A stretch of DNA of 64,000 nt, from contig CAIXBB010000005.1 in assembly GCA_903917565.1 (NCBI GenBank), positions 62,001 through 126,000 of the forward strand. The letters run 5' to 3'. This DNA is from an uncultured cyanobacterium (GTDB lineage Bacteria > Cyanobacteriota > Cyanobacteriia > PCC-6307 > Cyanobiaceae). The stretch's first letter is position 1; every line of letters begins with the position of its first letter. The notes under the pieces are model-generated. The model was given only the letters and a program-made list of their open reading frames with translations. It searched no databases and had not been told where the DNA came from. Below are positions 20,650 through 31,382 of this stretch, piece by piece. The position numbers were made by a program, and so were the translations under genes.

Positions 20650-21699
20650 ATGTTCGGCCTGATCGGTCATTCCACCAGCTTCGAGTCGGCACGCAACCTG
20701 GCGCGAAGGCTCGGTTTCGAGGAGTACGCCGAAGGGGATCTGGACATGTGGTGCAGCGCCCCCCCCCAGGTGGTGGAGAGGATCAGCGTCACCAGTCCCA
20801 CGGGCAAGCGCATCGAGGGGGCTTATATCGATTCGGTGTTCGTACCCGAGATGCTGAGCCGCTTCAAGACGGCCAAGCGCAAGGTGCTGAACGCCATGGA
20901 GCTGGCCCAGAAGAACGGCATCGACATCACCGCCCTGGGCGGCTTCACTTCGATCATCTTCGAAGACTTCAAGCTGCTGCGGGAACAGCAGGTGCGTGCC
21001 ACCACCCTGGACTGGCAGCGCTTCACCACTGGCAACACCCACACCGCCTGGGTGATCTGCCGCCAGGTGGAAGACAACGCCCCACGGCTGGGCATCGACC
21101 TGCATCGGGCGAAGGTGGCGGTGGTGGGCGCCAGCGGCGACATCGGCAGTGCCGTCTGCCGTTGGCTCTCCCAGCGCACCGGCGTTCAGGAACTGTTGCT
21201 GGTGGCCCGCCGTCCTCAGCCGCTGGTCGATCTGCAGGAGGAGTTGGGCGGTGGCCGCATCCTTTCGATGGAAGACGCCATGGCCGAGGCGGACGTGGTG
21301 GTCTGGGTCGCCAGCCTGGCCCAGGCCAGCAGCATTGATCCCAGCCGGCTGCCCCGTCCCTGCCTGATGATCGACGGCGGCTACCCCAAGAACCTGGACA
21401 CCAGGGCCGCCGGCGACGGCATCCACGTGCTCAAAGGTGGCATCGTCGAATTTGGTTCCGACATCGGCTGGCAGATGATGGGAGCGGCGGAGATGGCCAA
21501 TCCCCAACGCCAGATGTTCGCCTGCTTCGCCGAAGCGATGCTGCTGGAGTTCGAAGGCCTGCACACCAACTTCAGCTGGGGCCGCAACAACATCACCCTT
21601 GAGAAGATGGATCTGATCGGTGCCGCCTCCCTCCGCCACGGTTTCCAGGCCCTGGGCCTGGAGAGTCCGGCACCGGTCCCCAGCCTTTCTTCCACCTGA
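20650..21699 (+). CDS. aar: Long-chain fatty acyl-ACP reductase (aldehyde-forming)
   Basis: Acyl-(acyl-carrier-protein) reductase, 349 aa, reducing fatty acyl-ACP to aldehyde with NADPH to feed the adjacent deformylating oxygenase. The start [18 protein letters not shown] is the family start, and the NADP-binding Rossmann motif [18 protein letters not shown] is near residue 160. Other conserved parts are [26 protein letters not shown] and GFETLG-like ends modified here to [10 protein letters not shown]. Together with ado it marks hydrocarbon (mainly C15/C17) production as in nearly all cyanobacteria of this type. Confidence 0.97.
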   Translation: MFGLIGHSTSFESARNLARRLGFEEYAEGDLDMWCSAPPQVVERISVTSPTGKRIEGAYIDSVFVPEMLSRFKTAKRKVLNAMELAQKNGIDITALGGFTSIIFEDFKLLREQQVRATTLDWQRFTTGNTHTAWVICRQVEDNAPRLGIDLHRAKVAVVGASGDIGSAVCRWLSQRTGVQELLLVARRPQPLVDLQEELGGGRILSMEDAMAEADVVVWVASLAQASSIDPSRLPRPCLMIDGGYPKNLDTRAAGDGIHVLKGGIVEFGSDIGWQMMGAAEMANPQRQMFACFAEAMLLEFEGLHTNFSWGRNNITLEKMDLIGAASLRHGFQALGLESPAPVPSLSST

Positions 21700-21716
21700 T
21701 CCCCGCCTCTTTGCCC

Positions 21717-22706
21717 ATGGCCCGCCGCGTCCTGCTGGACTTCGAGAAACCACTGGTGGAGCTGGAGGAGCAGATCGAGCAGATCCGCCAGCTGGCCCGC
21801 GATTCCGAGGTCGATGTGAGCCAGCAGCTGCTGCAGCTGGAAACCCTCGCCAGCCGCCGCCGCCAGGAGATCTTCAGCTCCCTCACGCCCGCCCAGAAGA
21901 TCCAGGTGGCCCGCCACCCCCAGAGGCCCAGCACCCTCGACTACATCCAGGTCATCACCGATGAGTGGATCGAGCTGCACGGCGACCGCCGCGGCAACGA
22001 CGACCGCGCCCTGGTGGGCGGAGTGGGCCGCATCGGCGACCAGGCCGTGGTGCTGCTCGGCCACCAGAAGGGCCGGGACATGAAGGAGAACGTGGCGCGC
22101 AACTTCGGCATGGCCTCGCCCGGTGGCTACCGCAAGGCGATGCGGCTGATGGACCACGCCGACCGCTTCCGCCTGCCGATCTTCAGCTTCATCGACACCC
22201 CCGGGGCCTACGCGGGGGTGAGGGCCGAGGAGGAGGGCCAGGGAGAGGCCATCGCCGTGAACCTGCGGGAGATGTTCCGCCTGCGGGTGCCCATCATCGC
22301 CGTTGTGATCGGTGAGGGGGGCTCCGGCGGAGCCCTCGGCATCGGAGTGGCTGATCGGCTGCTGATGTTCGAGCACAGCGTCTACACCGTGGCCAGCCCC
22401 GAAGCCTGTGCCTCGATCCTCTGGCGGGATGCGGCCAAGGCCCCCGCCGCCGCCGAGGCGCTGCGCATCACCGCTACTGATCTTCTGCAGCTGGGGCTGG
22501 TGGATGCCCTGCTGAAGGAACCCTCCGGGGGCAACCACTGGGCGCCCATGCAGGCCGCCGAAACGCTCCGTCAGGCCCTGCTCAGCCAGCTCGCCGAACT
22601 CCAGGCCTGCGGCGAATCCGCCCTGCTGCAGGCCCGCTACGCCAAGTTCCGGCGCATGGGTCAGGTCCTGGAGGGGGCGGCGGCGGATCCCGCCCACGCG
22701 CCGTAG
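21717..22706 (+). CDS. accA: Acetyl-CoA carboxylase carboxyltransferase subunit alpha
   Basis: Alpha subunit of the carboxyltransferase half of acetyl-CoA carboxylase, transferring CO2 from biotin to acetyl-CoA to form malonyl-CoA. About 329 aa from [20 protein letters not shown]; a TTG six bases earlier is in frame but less likely. Typical segments are [58 protein letters not shown] (broken here for length) and the oxyanion-site run [17 protein letters not shown]. It lies 17 bases after aar, so fatty-acid precursor supply and hydrocarbon formation are probably co-expressed. Confidence 0.97.
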   Translation: MARRVLLDFEKPLVELEEQIEQIRQLARDSEVDVSQQLLQLETLASRRRQEIFSSLTPAQKIQVARHPQRPSTLDYIQVITDEWIELHGDRRGNDDRALVGGVGRIGDQAVVLLGHQKGRDMKENVARNFGMASPGGYRKAMRLMDHADRFRLPIFSFIDTPGAYAGVRAEEEGQGEAIAVNLREMFRLRVPIIAVVIGEGGSGGALGIGVADRLLMFEHSVYTVASPEACASILWRDAAKAPAAAEALRITATDLLQLGLVDALLKEPSGGNHWAPMQAAETLRQALLSQLAELQACGESALLQARYAKFRRMGQVLEGAAADPAHAP

Positions 22707-22731
22707 GGTTGTCCCCCTGCCCGTTGGCCCT

Positions 22732-23442
22732 TTGCCCGCCGCCCTGATCACCGGTGCCTCCCGCGGCATCGGTGCCGCCACTGCCCGCCGCTTCGCCGCC
22801 GAGGGCTACGACCTGCTGCTGGTGGCCCGCGGCAGTGCCGACCTGGATGGGCTGGCCGAGGAACTGCGGGAGATGGGCCGGCGCGTCGAAACCCTGGCCC
22901 TCGACCTGGCCCAATCAGAGGCCATCCCGACGGCGATGGCGGAGCTGCTCGGCCGGGGCCTGATCCCTTCGGTGGTGATCAACAACGCCGGTGCCGCCTG
23001 GACCGGCCCCCTGGCGGCCATGCCCATCGAGCGCTGGCAGTGGCTTCTGCAGCTCAACCTCACCAGCGTCTTCCAGGTCTGCCTGGCGGTGCTACCCGGC
23101 CTGCGCCAGGCCGGGGGCGGTCGGATCATCAACGTCAGCAGCCATGCGGCCCGCCATGCCTTCCCCGACTGGGGGGCCTACTGCGTCAGCAAGGCCGCCC
23201 TGGCCTCCTTCAGCCGCTGCCTCGAGGCGGAGGAGCGCGCTTCCGGCATCGTGGTGAGCACCCTCACCTTGGGGGCGGTGAATACACCTCTCTGGGACAG
23301 TGAAACCGTCCACAGTTCCTTCGACCGACGTGCCATGCTTTCAACGCAGCAGGTGGCCGATTCCCTGCTCTACCTTGCGCGGCAACCCCACAGCCAGACG
23401 GTTGAGGACCTCACCCTGATGCCAGCCGCCGGAGCCTTCTAA
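22732..23442 (+). CDS. Short-chain dehydrogenase/reductase
   Basis: A 236-aa NAD(P)-dependent SDR-family oxidoreductase beginning at TTG (22732); no ATG is available before the essential nucleotide-binding motif. It shows TGASRGIGAATARRF, the structural NNAG, and the catalytic serine and YxxxK in NVSSHAARHA and YCVSKAAL. It resembles FabG-like reductases but lacks features that would fix the substrate. It starts 25 bases after accA, so it probably shares the ado-aar-accA transcript, and a lipid-related substrate is a reasonable guess. Confidence 0.88.
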   Translation: MPAALITGASRGIGAATARRFAAEGYDLLLVARGSADLDGLAEELREMGRRVETLALDLAQSEAIPTAMAELLGRGLIPSVVINNAGAAWTGPLAAMPIERWQWLLQLNLTSVFQVCLAVLPGLRQAGGGRIINVSSHAARHAFPDWGAYCVSKAALASFSRCLEAEERASGIVVSTLTLGAVNTPLWDSETVHSSFDRRAMLSTQQVADSLLYLARQPHSQTVEDLTLMPAAGAF

Positions 23443-23450
23443 CCCCCCCC

Positions 23451-24191
23451 ATGACATCCACCCTCCCCAACGGCCTCAGCGCCCGTCAGGCCGCGCCCGT
23501 CACGACCCCCATTTCCGTCAGCCTGCGGATCCGCGAGCGACTGCAGAAGGAAGGGGTGCCATTTCTGGCCAACGACAACATCTCCGACCATCTGCGCGAA
23601 GGTGAGCTCGACCAGCTGGAGATTGAAGTGGCCGGCAAAGTGCGCGAACTGCTGCGCAGCCTGGTGATCGATATCGATAACGACCACAATACCGAGGAGA
23701 CGGCCGAACGGGTGGCCAAGATGTATCTCCACGAGGTGTTCAAGGGCCGTTATCACGAGCAACCCAAGATCGCCAGCTTCCCCAACGTGAAGCAGCTCGA
23801 TGAGATCTACACCGTTGGCCCCATCTCCATCCGCTCCGCCTGTTCCCACCATCTGGTGCCCATCCTCGGCAATTGCTGGATCGGGATCAAACCCGGCGAG
23901 CGGGTGATCGGTCTGTCGAAGTTCTCACGGGTGGCCGACTGGGTCTTCTCGCGGCCCCACATCCAGGAGGAAGCCGTGATCATCCTGGCCAACGAGATCG
24001 AGCGACTCTGTGAGCCCCTCGGCCTGGCGATCCTGGTCAAGGCCCAGCACTACTGCATGAAGTGGCGCGGCGTGAAGGAACCCCAGACCAGCATGGTGAA
24101 CTCCGTGGTGCGCGGTGATTTCCGCCACGACCCCAGCCTCAAGCAGGAGTTCTTCGAACTCGTGCGTCAGCAGGAATCGTTGCTGAACTGA
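23451..24191 (+). CDS. folE: GTP cyclohydrolase I
   Basis: Converts GTP to 7,8-dihydroneopterin triphosphate, the first step of folate and pterin synthesis. The protein of 246 aa has a divergent 50-residue N-terminus and then the conserved core: ETAERVAKMYLHEVF, the zinc site with Cys and His in RSACSHHLVPILGNCWIGI, GLSKFSRVADWVFSRPHIQE, and the third zinc ligand in AQHYCMKWRGVKE. All catalytic residues appear intact. It follows the SDR gene by 8 bases, ending the ado-to-folE run. The opposite-strand exported-protein gene converges on it. Confidence 0.97.
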   Translation: MTSTLPNGLSARQAAPVTTPISVSLRIRERLQKEGVPFLANDNISDHLREGELDQLEIEVAGKVRELLRSLVIDIDNDHNTEETAERVAKMYLHEVFKGRYHEQPKIASFPNVKQLDEIYTVGPISIRSACSHHLVPILGNCWIGIKPGERVIGLSKFSRVADWVFSRPHIQEEAVIILANEIERLCEPLGLAILVKAQHYCMKWRGVKEPQTSMVNSVVRGDFRHDPSLKQEFFELVRQQESLLN

Positions 24192-24206
24192 GCAGCGGAC
24201 TGGCGC

Positions 24207-24746
24207 TCAGGATCCAGGTCGGGCCATGACCGGCCCCACCACCTGGGACACACTTCGCTGGCTGCCGCTGGAGGTGGGTATCGCCACCACCACCATCACC
24301 TGGTAGGCCACGTCCGCCGTGGTCAGGGCATAGGTGGGGCCACTGGCCCCCTGGATCAGCTGCCAGTTGCTCCGGCCAGGGGCCAGGCGGTACCAGTGGA
24401 AGGCGGTGGGGGGCAGGGCGGCCAGCCCATCACCCATTGCCGTGGCTTGCAGAAGCGCTCCCTGACGGGCCTCCCCCTGCAGCAGCAGCTGGTTGAGCCC
24501 GGCGATCCGCTGCTCCACCGCCCCCTCGATCCGCTGATCCCCTGAGATCTCCTGGCGCAACAGCCGGATCTGCTGCTGGGGGTCGGCCGTGATCCCCGGC
24601 ACGCACTGGATCGTTCCCTGCACCAGCTGACAGCCCACCAGATCCTGGGCTTTCAGGCCTGGAACCCCTGGCCCCGTCACCAGCAGCAGGGTCAGCGGTA
24701 AGGCGCGGCGGAGGAAGGCCAAGAGGGGGTCAGGGGTTGACTGCAC
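24207..24746 (-). CDS. Exported protein of unknown function
   Basis: About 179 aa if read from a GTG at 24746, or 171 from a TTG at 24722; both precede a signal peptide (FLRRALPLTLLLVTGPG, then GLKAQ). The mature part has two cysteines near its start (VGCQLVQGTIQCVPG), a glutamine/arginine-rich amphipathic region (LRQEISGDQRIEGAVEQRIAGLNQLLL) and a beta-rich C-terminus. The gene is convergent with folE with a 15-base gap and lies just downstream of trpF on the same strand. I recognise no family. Codon use and a clear signal sequence support a real gene; the start is uncertain. Confidence 0.65.
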   Translation of the reverse strand: MQSTPDPLLAFLRRALPLTLLLVTGPGVPGLKAQDLVGCQLVQGTIQCVPGITADPQQQIRLLRQEISGDQRIEGAVEQRIAGLNQLLLQGEARQGALLQATAMGDGLAALPPTAFHWYRLAPGRSNWQLIQGASGPTYALTTADVAYQVMVVVAIPTSSGSQRSVSQVVGPVMARPGS

Positions 24747-24777
24747 CGATCCTGGACCCGGCAGCGTCAAACGCCCA

Positions 24778-25437
24778 TCAACCGGCGTGGGATCCACGCA
24801 CCGTCGCCACCAGGGCCGCAACCAGCGCCAGGTTCTTGACGCCGGGGCGATCCTCCAGGGAACTGGAGGCATCGAGACCATCGGGGTGGAGCCGGGCCAG
24901 CAGTTCGGCCGCCGTCTCGGGTCCGACGCCGCCGGCCAGCCACCAGGGTGAGGCCGGGCGGAAGCCCTCCAGCCAGGCGGTGGGGATCCGGTGCCCGGTG
25001 CCCCCCAGCTGGCCGGGCTGCCAGGCATCGACCAGGAGGGCCTCCACCACCCCGGCGTAGGCGGCCGCCCTCTCCAGATCCTCGGGGGTGCGCACCCTCA
25101 GGGCCTTCCAGAGGCGGACATCCAGCCGCTGGGCCAGTTCACGGCAGCGCTCCACGCTCTCGTCCCCATGCAGCTGGACCACCGCATGGCCCCGCCCCAT
25201 GGCGAGCTCCTCCAGCTGGTCGTCGGTGGGATCGGCCACCACCAGCACGCCGAAACAGTCGCCGCCTGCGGCCATCGCCGTGAACAGGTCGGGCCGATGG
25301 GCCGGCGGCACGAAGCGAGGGGAGCTGGGCACCGCGATGACGCCGATGGCATCGACCCCCAGGGCCGCGATGGCGGTGGCCTGGGCCGGCTCCCTGAGCC
25401 CACAGATCTTCAGCAGCGGAGAGGAAACCAGAAACAT
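24778..25437 (-). CDS. trpF: Phosphoribosylanthranilate isomerase
   Basis: TIM-barrel isomerase of tryptophan synthesis, converting phosphoribosylanthranilate to its ribulose form. The protein of 219 aa opens with the diagnostic LLKICGLREPAQA (catalytic cysteine about residue 12), has GVIAVPSSPRFV, VVQLHGDES, and the phosphate-binding end LAGGVGPETAAEL followed by GLDASSSLED (general acid aspartate) and PGVKN. All catalytic positions are present. It is divergent from the site-2-type protease gene. Confidence 0.96.
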   Translation of the reverse strand: MFLVSSPLLKICGLREPAQATAIAALGVDAIGVIAVPSSPRFVPPAHRPDLFTAMAAGGDCFGVLVVADPTDDQLEELAMGRGHAVVQLHGDESVERCRELAQRLDVRLWKALRVRTPEDLERAAAYAGVVEALLVDAWQPGQLGGTGHRIPTAWLEGFRPASPWWLAGGVGPETAAELLARLHPDGLDASSSLEDRPGVKNLALVAALVATVRGSHAG

Positions 25438-25504
25438 CTCGACCGGGCTGCCTTTCTAGGATGGGACGCACAACTCCGGCCCTGGCCGGAACTCTGCCCG
25501 GACG

Positions 25505-26815
25505 GTGCCCGTGGGTGAAGGCTGGCAACTGCTCACGATCCGCGGCATCCCCCTGCGCATCCACCCAAGCTGGTTCGTGATCCTTCTGCTGGCCACCCTG
25601 GGGTTCCAGCAGCAGTACGCCCTCAGCCTCCGCGGCCAGATCGGCCCGGCGGCGCTCTGGGCCGTGGCCCTGGTCACCTCCCTGGCCCTGTTCGTCTCCG
25701 TGCTGCTGCACGAGCTGGGCCATTCCCTGGTGGCCCTGCGCCAAGGGGTGAAGGTGAAAAGCATCACCCTCTTCCTGCTGGGGGGAGTGGCCAGCGTGGA
25801 ACGGGAATGCTCCACCGCCCGCGGCGCCCTGATGGTGGCGGCGGCGGGTCCGGCGGTGAGCCTGGTGCTGGGAATCGGCCTGCTGGCCTCCACCCACGCC
25901 GCCAGCCACCTGACCCCTGTCCTGGGGCAGGTGGTGGAACGGCTCGGCGCCCTCAACCTGATCCTGGGGCTGTTCAACCTGCTGCCCGGACTGCCCCTGG
26001 ATGGGGGTCTGATCGTCAAGGCCCTGGTCTGGGAGTTTTCCGGCAGCCAAAGGCGGGGCGTGGAGGTGGCCAATGCCTGCGGCCGTTTCCTGTCGCTGCT
26101 CGCCGTCGGGATGGGCACGGTGCTGCTGCTTCGGGGTGGCGGCATCGGCGGGGCCTGGCTGATCCTGCTGGGTTGGTTCGGCCTGGGGGCGGCCCGCAAC
26201 CAGAAGCAGATGCTGGTCGTCCAGCAGGCCCTCAAGGATCTCAAGGTCAAGGATGTGGCCCAGAGACGCTTCCGGGTGCTGGAGGCCGACACCAGCCTGC
26301 GGGAGCTGAGTCGGATCCGCCTGGGCACCGCCCCGCCGATCACTGAGGCCGGCGACGGCACCCCCCCTGCCGGCAACGACGCCAACGGCCCTGCGGACTG
26401 GCTGCTCGTCTGCGACAGGGGCCGCTGGCAAGGCGTCATCGACGACGGCCCCCTCCAGGCTCTGCCGGTGCAGTGCTGGGACACCGAACGGGTGGGCAGC
26501 CATCTGCAGCCCCTCTCCAGCCTGCCATCGATCCCGGAATCGGCCCCGCTCTGGCAGGCCGCTCTCCAACTCGAAGACGGCAATCACCAGCGGCTGCTGG
26601 TGCTGAGTCCCGCCGGACTGCCCTGCGGCACCGTGGAGCGGCCCGAACTGGGGGATGCGGTGCTGAAGAAGCTGGGCCTGCGGCTCCCCGCCAATCTGCT
26701 CTCCGCCGCCCGGCGTGAGAACGGCTACCCCCTCGGCATGGCCCTCGGTCAGGTGGCCCGCGGCATGGTCAGCTCCGGGGATGTTTCCCCGCTCACCGAC
26801 AAGGCGGGTCGATAA
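25505..26815 (+). CDS. Site-2-protease-type (M50) membrane metallopeptidase
   Basis: A 436-aa integral membrane zinc protease of the S2P/SpoIVFB class. It starts with a GTG (25505) or possibly a second GTG two codons later. The zinc motif HELGH (about residues 69-73) sits in the second helix and the third ligand is in NLLPGLPLDGG in a later helix. Five or six membrane segments occupy the first 230 residues. The C-terminal 200 residues are soluble, resembling paired CBS-like repeats (VKDVAQRRFRVLEADTSL). Homologues cut transmembrane regulators; the target here is unknown. Its end overlaps the convergent lipoyl-ligase-like gene by 67 bases. Confidence 0.88.
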   Translation: MPVGEGWQLLTIRGIPLRIHPSWFVILLLATLGFQQQYALSLRGQIGPAALWAVALVTSLALFVSVLLHELGHSLVALRQGVKVKSITLFLLGGVASVERECSTARGALMVAAAGPAVSLVLGIGLLASTHAASHLTPVLGQVVERLGALNLILGLFNLLPGLPLDGGLIVKALVWEFSGSQRRGVEVANACGRFLSLLAVGMGTVLLLRGGGIGGAWLILLGWFGLGAARNQKQMLVVQQALKDLKVKDVAQRRFRVLEADTSLRELSRIRLGTAPPITEAGDGTPPAGNDANGPADWLLVCDRGRWQGVIDDGPLQALPVQCWDTERVGSHLQPLSSLPSIPESAPLWQAALQLEDGNHQRLLVLSPAGLPCGTVERPELGDAVLKKLGLRLPANLLSAARRENGYPLGMALGQVARGMVSSGDVSPLTDKAGR

Positions 26816-27585
26816 CACAACAGACGGGCAGCGATCGCGGCCAAGGCCCCAGGGCCGAGGGGCACGACCTCGCCGGCGCTTCCCTCCAGCGGGGGCAGCC
26901 AGCGCGCCGCCGATCGATACAGATGGTGCTCCAGGTCCTCTCCGGCCAGCGGCAGGGGATCGAGCTCCGGAGGGTCGCCGCCGAACACCTCCCGCCAGAG
27001 GGCGGGGCAGGGGTCCAGCTGAATCGAGCCATGCTGCAGCAGATGACCGCCGCGCCAAAGCTGGGCACTGCCCACCCGCTTGGCGCCGTTGGCGTGCACT
27101 AGGTCGGCGGCGGTGCTGGTGGCGAAGCAGCTGCTGCGCTGCAGGCTGGCCGCCTGGCTACCTCCCAGAAGAGGCTGGCCCATGGCCGCGAAGGCTTCAA
27201 CGAGCCAGGCGAGGGCCCGGCGATAGACCTCAGAGCGGGTTCCCTGCGGCCGGGGCCACACCAGGGCATAGGTGAGATCGCCACCGTGAAGCACGGCCCG
27301 GCCGCCACTGGGCCGGCGCACGAGATCCAGGCTTCCCTGCCGGACCAGATCGCACCAGTGGGGCTCCAGACGCCGCTGGTGCCAGCCCAGGGAGAGCGTC
27401 GGCCGCATCCAGCTGTAGAGACGAAAGGCCGGCGCAGGAATCGCTTCAGAGGCGGGGTCCACCGCCGCCTGGCCATCCAGCAGCCAGGCATCGGTGGCCA
27501 TCTGCCAGTCTCCGCCGAGGCAGCACGACTGGATCCAGCGAACCGGCACTGCCGGCTGGAAGGATGGGGCAACCTGCGTTGTCAT
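26749..27585 (-). CDS. Lipoate-protein-ligase-like (BPL/LplA/LipB family) protein
   Basis: About 278 aa from MTTQVAPSFQPAVPV at 27585. The central region follows the biotinyl/lipoyl ligase family: RPSGGRAVLHGGDLTYALV corresponds to the lipoate-binding RxxGGGxVxHxxG region, and NGAKRVGSAQLWRGGHLLQHGSI to the lysine-bearing segment of LplA-type enzymes. It probably attaches lipoyl or octanoyl groups to dehydrogenase subunits or glycine-cleavage H protein, but relaxed members of the family exist and the substrate is inferred. It overlaps the S2P gene at the 3' end and is divergent from the TauE/SafE gene with 20 bases between start codons. Confidence 0.8.
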   Translation of the reverse strand: MTTQVAPSFQPAVPVRWIQSCCLGGDWQMATDAWLLDGQAAVDPASEAIPAPAFRLYSWMRPTLSLGWHQRRLEPHWCDLVRQGSLDLVRRPSGGRAVLHGGDLTYALVWPRPQGTRSEVYRRALAWLVEAFAAMGQPLLGGSQAASLQRSSCFATSTAADLVHANGAKRVGSAQLWRGGHLLQHGSIQLDPCPALWREVFGGDPPELDPLPLAGEDLEHHLYRSAARWLPPLEGSAGEVVPLGPGALAAIAARLLCYRPALSVSGETSPELTMPRAT

Positions 27586-27605
27586 GACCTCTGACCCCCA
27601 AGCCG

Positions 27606-28418
27606 ATGGCAACGACCCTGATCTGGAGTCTGCTGCCTCTGTTGCCCTTCGGACTGGTGGCCGGCCTGCTCTCGGGGCTGCTGGGCATCGGCGGTGGGCT
27701 GATCTTCTCCCCCGTGCTGCTGCTGCTGGGCCTGACGCCCCACCAGGCCCTGGCCACCAGCACCCTGGCGATCGTGCCCACCACCCTCGGGGGCAGCATC
27801 GCCCACGTCCGCAGCGGCAGGCTCACCTGGACGGGGACGGTGGCGATCGCGGCCGGTGCCGCCGTCAGCGGAGGACTGTTCAGCCACATGGGCCAGGGCC
27901 TCCCCGGCTGGCAGCTGATGAGCCTGCAGGCGGGGCTTTATGTCCTGCTCACGGTCATGGTCAAGCCCCGCAGCAAGCTGGCCCAGGCGAGCCGGGAGCA
28001 GGAGCCCCAACCCTTCGCCCTCGCCCTGGTGGGGGCCCTGGCGGGGGTGGCGGCAGGCCTGCTGGGGGTGGGCGGCGGCCTGGTGATGGTGCCTGTGATG
28101 GTGGGGGGGCTGGGGATGTCGGTCCATGGGGCGGTTCGGTACAGCACGCTGGCGGTGCTGGCCTCCTCCTGCAGTGCTTCGCTGGCGTTCCTGGCCGACG
28201 GCAGGGCAAATCCGCTGATCGGGCTCGTGCTCGGAGGCACCGCGGCCCTGGCGGCCCAGTGGTCCGCCAGGCGGCTCGATCGGGTCCCTGAGGAACGGCT
28301 GGTCTGGATGCTACGGGCCATCACCCTGGTACTGGCGCTGGACAGCGGCCGCCGCGCCGTGGGCCTGTGGTTCGAGGCTCAGGGGATCACGCTCCAGAAA
28401 CCCGGGTCCAGCTCGTAG
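27606..28418 (+). CDS. TauE/SafE family membrane permease
   Basis: A 270-aa membrane protein with seven to eight hydrophobic helices and two internally similar halves, each with the family signature: GLLSGLLGIGGGLIFSPVLL in the first and AGVAAGLLGVGGGLVMVPVM in the second. TauE/SafE proteins are thought to export sulfite, sulfoacetate or other organosulfur anions. Substrate here is unknown. The gene's start is 20 bases from the divergent ligase gene and its end overlaps the convergent crr6-like gene by 40 bases. Confidence 0.88.
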   Translation: MATTLIWSLLPLLPFGLVAGLLSGLLGIGGGLIFSPVLLLLGLTPHQALATSTLAIVPTTLGGSIAHVRSGRLTWTGTVAIAAGAAVSGGLFSHMGQGLPGWQLMSLQAGLYVLLTVMVKPRSKLAQASREQEPQPFALALVGALAGVAAGLLGVGGGLVMVPVMVGGLGMSVHGAVRYSTLAVLASSCSASLAFLADGRANPLIGLVLGGTAALAAQWSARRLDRVPEERLVWMLRAITLVLALDSGRRAVGLWFEAQGITLQKPGSSS

Positions 28419-28864
28419 CCGAGGACGGCGGCCATCTGTCCCAGGTTGGCGCGGCACTCGATCCCCCCCGCAGCGGCCCAGTGGTCGAGAAGGAACAGGC
28501 GATGGGTGATCCATAGCTCCAGGCTCTCGGGGGCGAAGCGGATCCCCTCGGTGGCGCTGAAGCCATGGGGGAGCAGCATCGCCACATGGCGGGTGAGCTG
28601 CCCCCCGCTGCGCTCCAGCACCAGGGGCAGCCAGGGATGGAACGCATCGGCCCGCAGACTCCACAGCCGCAGCTCGGGAATCTCCGAGAGTTCGCGGGGA
28701 TCCTCCGCCCCCCGGGGCCAGTCGAAGTCGATCGGCAGTCCGCTGGCGGCGGTGAGCAGCTCGGCCGGCGCCAGCAAGGCCAGACTCGCCAGGGGGGAGA
28801 GATCGAGCCGGCGCACCTGATCGGCGGAGACCTTCAGGGGCTCGGAGCAGGGTGGAAACGCCAT
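28379..28864 (-). CDS. crr6: Crr6-like NDH-1 (NdhI) maturation factor, DUF1817
   Basis: A 161-aa soluble protein from MAFPPCSEPLK. The body matches what I recall of the DUF1817/CRR6 family: EIPELRLWSLRADAFHPWLP, then ARHVAMLLPHGFSATEGIRF-like text (split here), then PESLELWITHRLFLLDHW. In plants and cyanobacteria CRR6 is needed for assembly of the NdhI subunit into NDH-1. That fits a genome with NDH-1 CO2-uptake complexes, and psaM, transcribed in the opposite direction, is immediately next to it. Recognition is from memory of the family; an alignment would settle it. Its end overlaps the TauE/SafE gene. Confidence 0.72.
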   Translation of the reverse strand: MAFPPCSEPLKVSADQVRRLDLSPLASLALLAPAELLTAASGLPIDFDWPRGAEDPRELSEIPELRLWSLRADAFHPWLPLVLERSGGQLTRHVAMLLPHGFSATEGIRFAPESLELWITHRLFLLDHWAAAGGIECRANLGQMAAVLGYELDPGFWSVIP

Positions 28865-28955
28865 CAAGAGCTGTGACAGGGCAGGGTCGCGGGCTGGACC
28901 GTAGCTCGTGATGGCCGAAGAATGGGTCCGTCAAACTCCATTCACCGTCAAGGAT

Positions 28956-29060
28956 ATGGTCACCCCGATCAACCAAGCCGAAGTGCTGATCGCCCTCGTC
29001 GTGGCGGCCCATGCCGGCGTCCTGGCCGTGCGTCTCTGCTTCAGCCTCTACAAAGCCTGA
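28956..29060 (+). CDS. psaM: Photosystem I subunit XII
   Basis: A 34-aa single-helix membrane protein: MVTPINQAEVLIALVVAA is followed by HAGVLAVRLCFSLYKA. The phrase HAGVLAxRLxxSL is shared with picocyanobacterial PsaM as I recall it from Prochlorococcus. PsaM lies at the monomer interface of photosystem I and supports trimer formation. The gene is too short for default gene callers. It is divergent from the crr6-like gene, 91 bases away, which is likely to hold both promoters. Alternatives among 30-40 aa photosynthetic peptides (PetM, PsbY, NdhP) fit less well. Confidence 0.82.
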   Translation: MVTPINQAEVLIALVVAAHAGVLAVRLCFSLYKA

Positions 29061-29262
29061 AGCTCCAGGGGCTGCGCCCTTGGCAAGGGGCGAACTGGCT
29101 GCTACAAGCGAAGGGCTCGCAGCCTTTCCTCAGGTGCGCCAGACCCAGACCCATCCTTCCCCGCGCCAGTCTTCCGCTGCAAGCCGCTCCACGGGCCGAA
29201 TGGATGGGGCCCGGCTCACTGTCGAGTCCCCCCGTTACTCTGCCGAAGCCGGAGGGTATGGC

Positions 29263-30674
<1,412 letters not shown>

Positions 30675-30773
30675 GTGGATGGCCAGCCCACTGGCATTGC
30701 TTCGGATTCTTCTGATTCAGACGGATCCCTGGCTTGAGAGGCTAATAGTCATCCAGTACCGCCCTCGGAGTTG

Positions 30774-31382
30774 ATGGCCCGCACGCTGCGCTGGGGACTT
30801 GGGCTGCTGCTGATCGCCAGCCTGGCCATCGGCGCCTTCCTCTTCCTGCCGTTCCGATCCTGGTTACCCGGCGGAACGGTGGCCAATGTGCCCAAGAGCG
30901 AGGTGGTGAACGGCACCGCGTTCAACCGTCTGTTCCCGCACCCGGAGCCAGGGGAACAACTGGTGTTCACCCAGGAAAAACGCGGCTTCAGTGAGGCCAG
31001 GCTCAAACAGGGCGACCAGGTGAAGGCCCTGCTCGCCATTTCCGACGTCACCACCGCACCGTCGGCACGCAACAAGTTCGATGGCAGCGAATCCCTCCTG
31101 CAGGGCTGGCCGCTGGTGGAACAGGGAGCCCAGGCCAGCGCCCTGCTGGTGGCCGACCGCTTCCAGGTGAAGGTGATCGGCCAGGGGGCAGGGCTCGACG
31201 TCGAGCAGCGTCATGAGTTGATCGGTCAGTTCAACCTCAAAGGTCTCGCGGCCCTCCAACCAACTCGTGCCCCCAGGGCGGCGCTGCCCGCCGGGGAGCA
31301 GAAGCCCGTGAATCTGCCGATGCCCGAGGTCAGGCGGGAAGCCGCCCAGTCCGTTCCTTCCGTTCTGGAGCCCGCCGCATGA
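30774..31382 (+). CDS. Membrane-anchored protein of unknown function, paired with next gene
   Basis: About 202 aa from MARTLRWGLG (a TTG just before it is in frame). The N-terminus is a basic-hydrophobic anchor (GLLLIASLAIGAFLFLPF) with the rest predicted to be outside the cytoplasm. The globular part has FNRLFPHPEPGEQLVFTQEKRGFSEA, a sequence with hydrophobic/charged alternation, and the C-terminus is proline/alanine-rich and probably disordered. The stop overlaps the next ATG by 4 bases, so the two proteins are likely partners. No family recognised. Confidence 0.72.
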   Translation: MARTLRWGLGLLLIASLAIGAFLFLPFRSWLPGGTVANVPKSEVVNGTAFNRLFPHPEPGEQLVFTQEKRGFSEARLKQGDQVKALLAISDVTTAPSARNKFDGSESLLQGWPLVEQGAQASALLVADRFQVKVIGQGAGLDVEQRHELIGQFNLKGLAALQPTRAPRAALPAGEQKPVNLPMPEVRREAAQSVPSVLEPAA

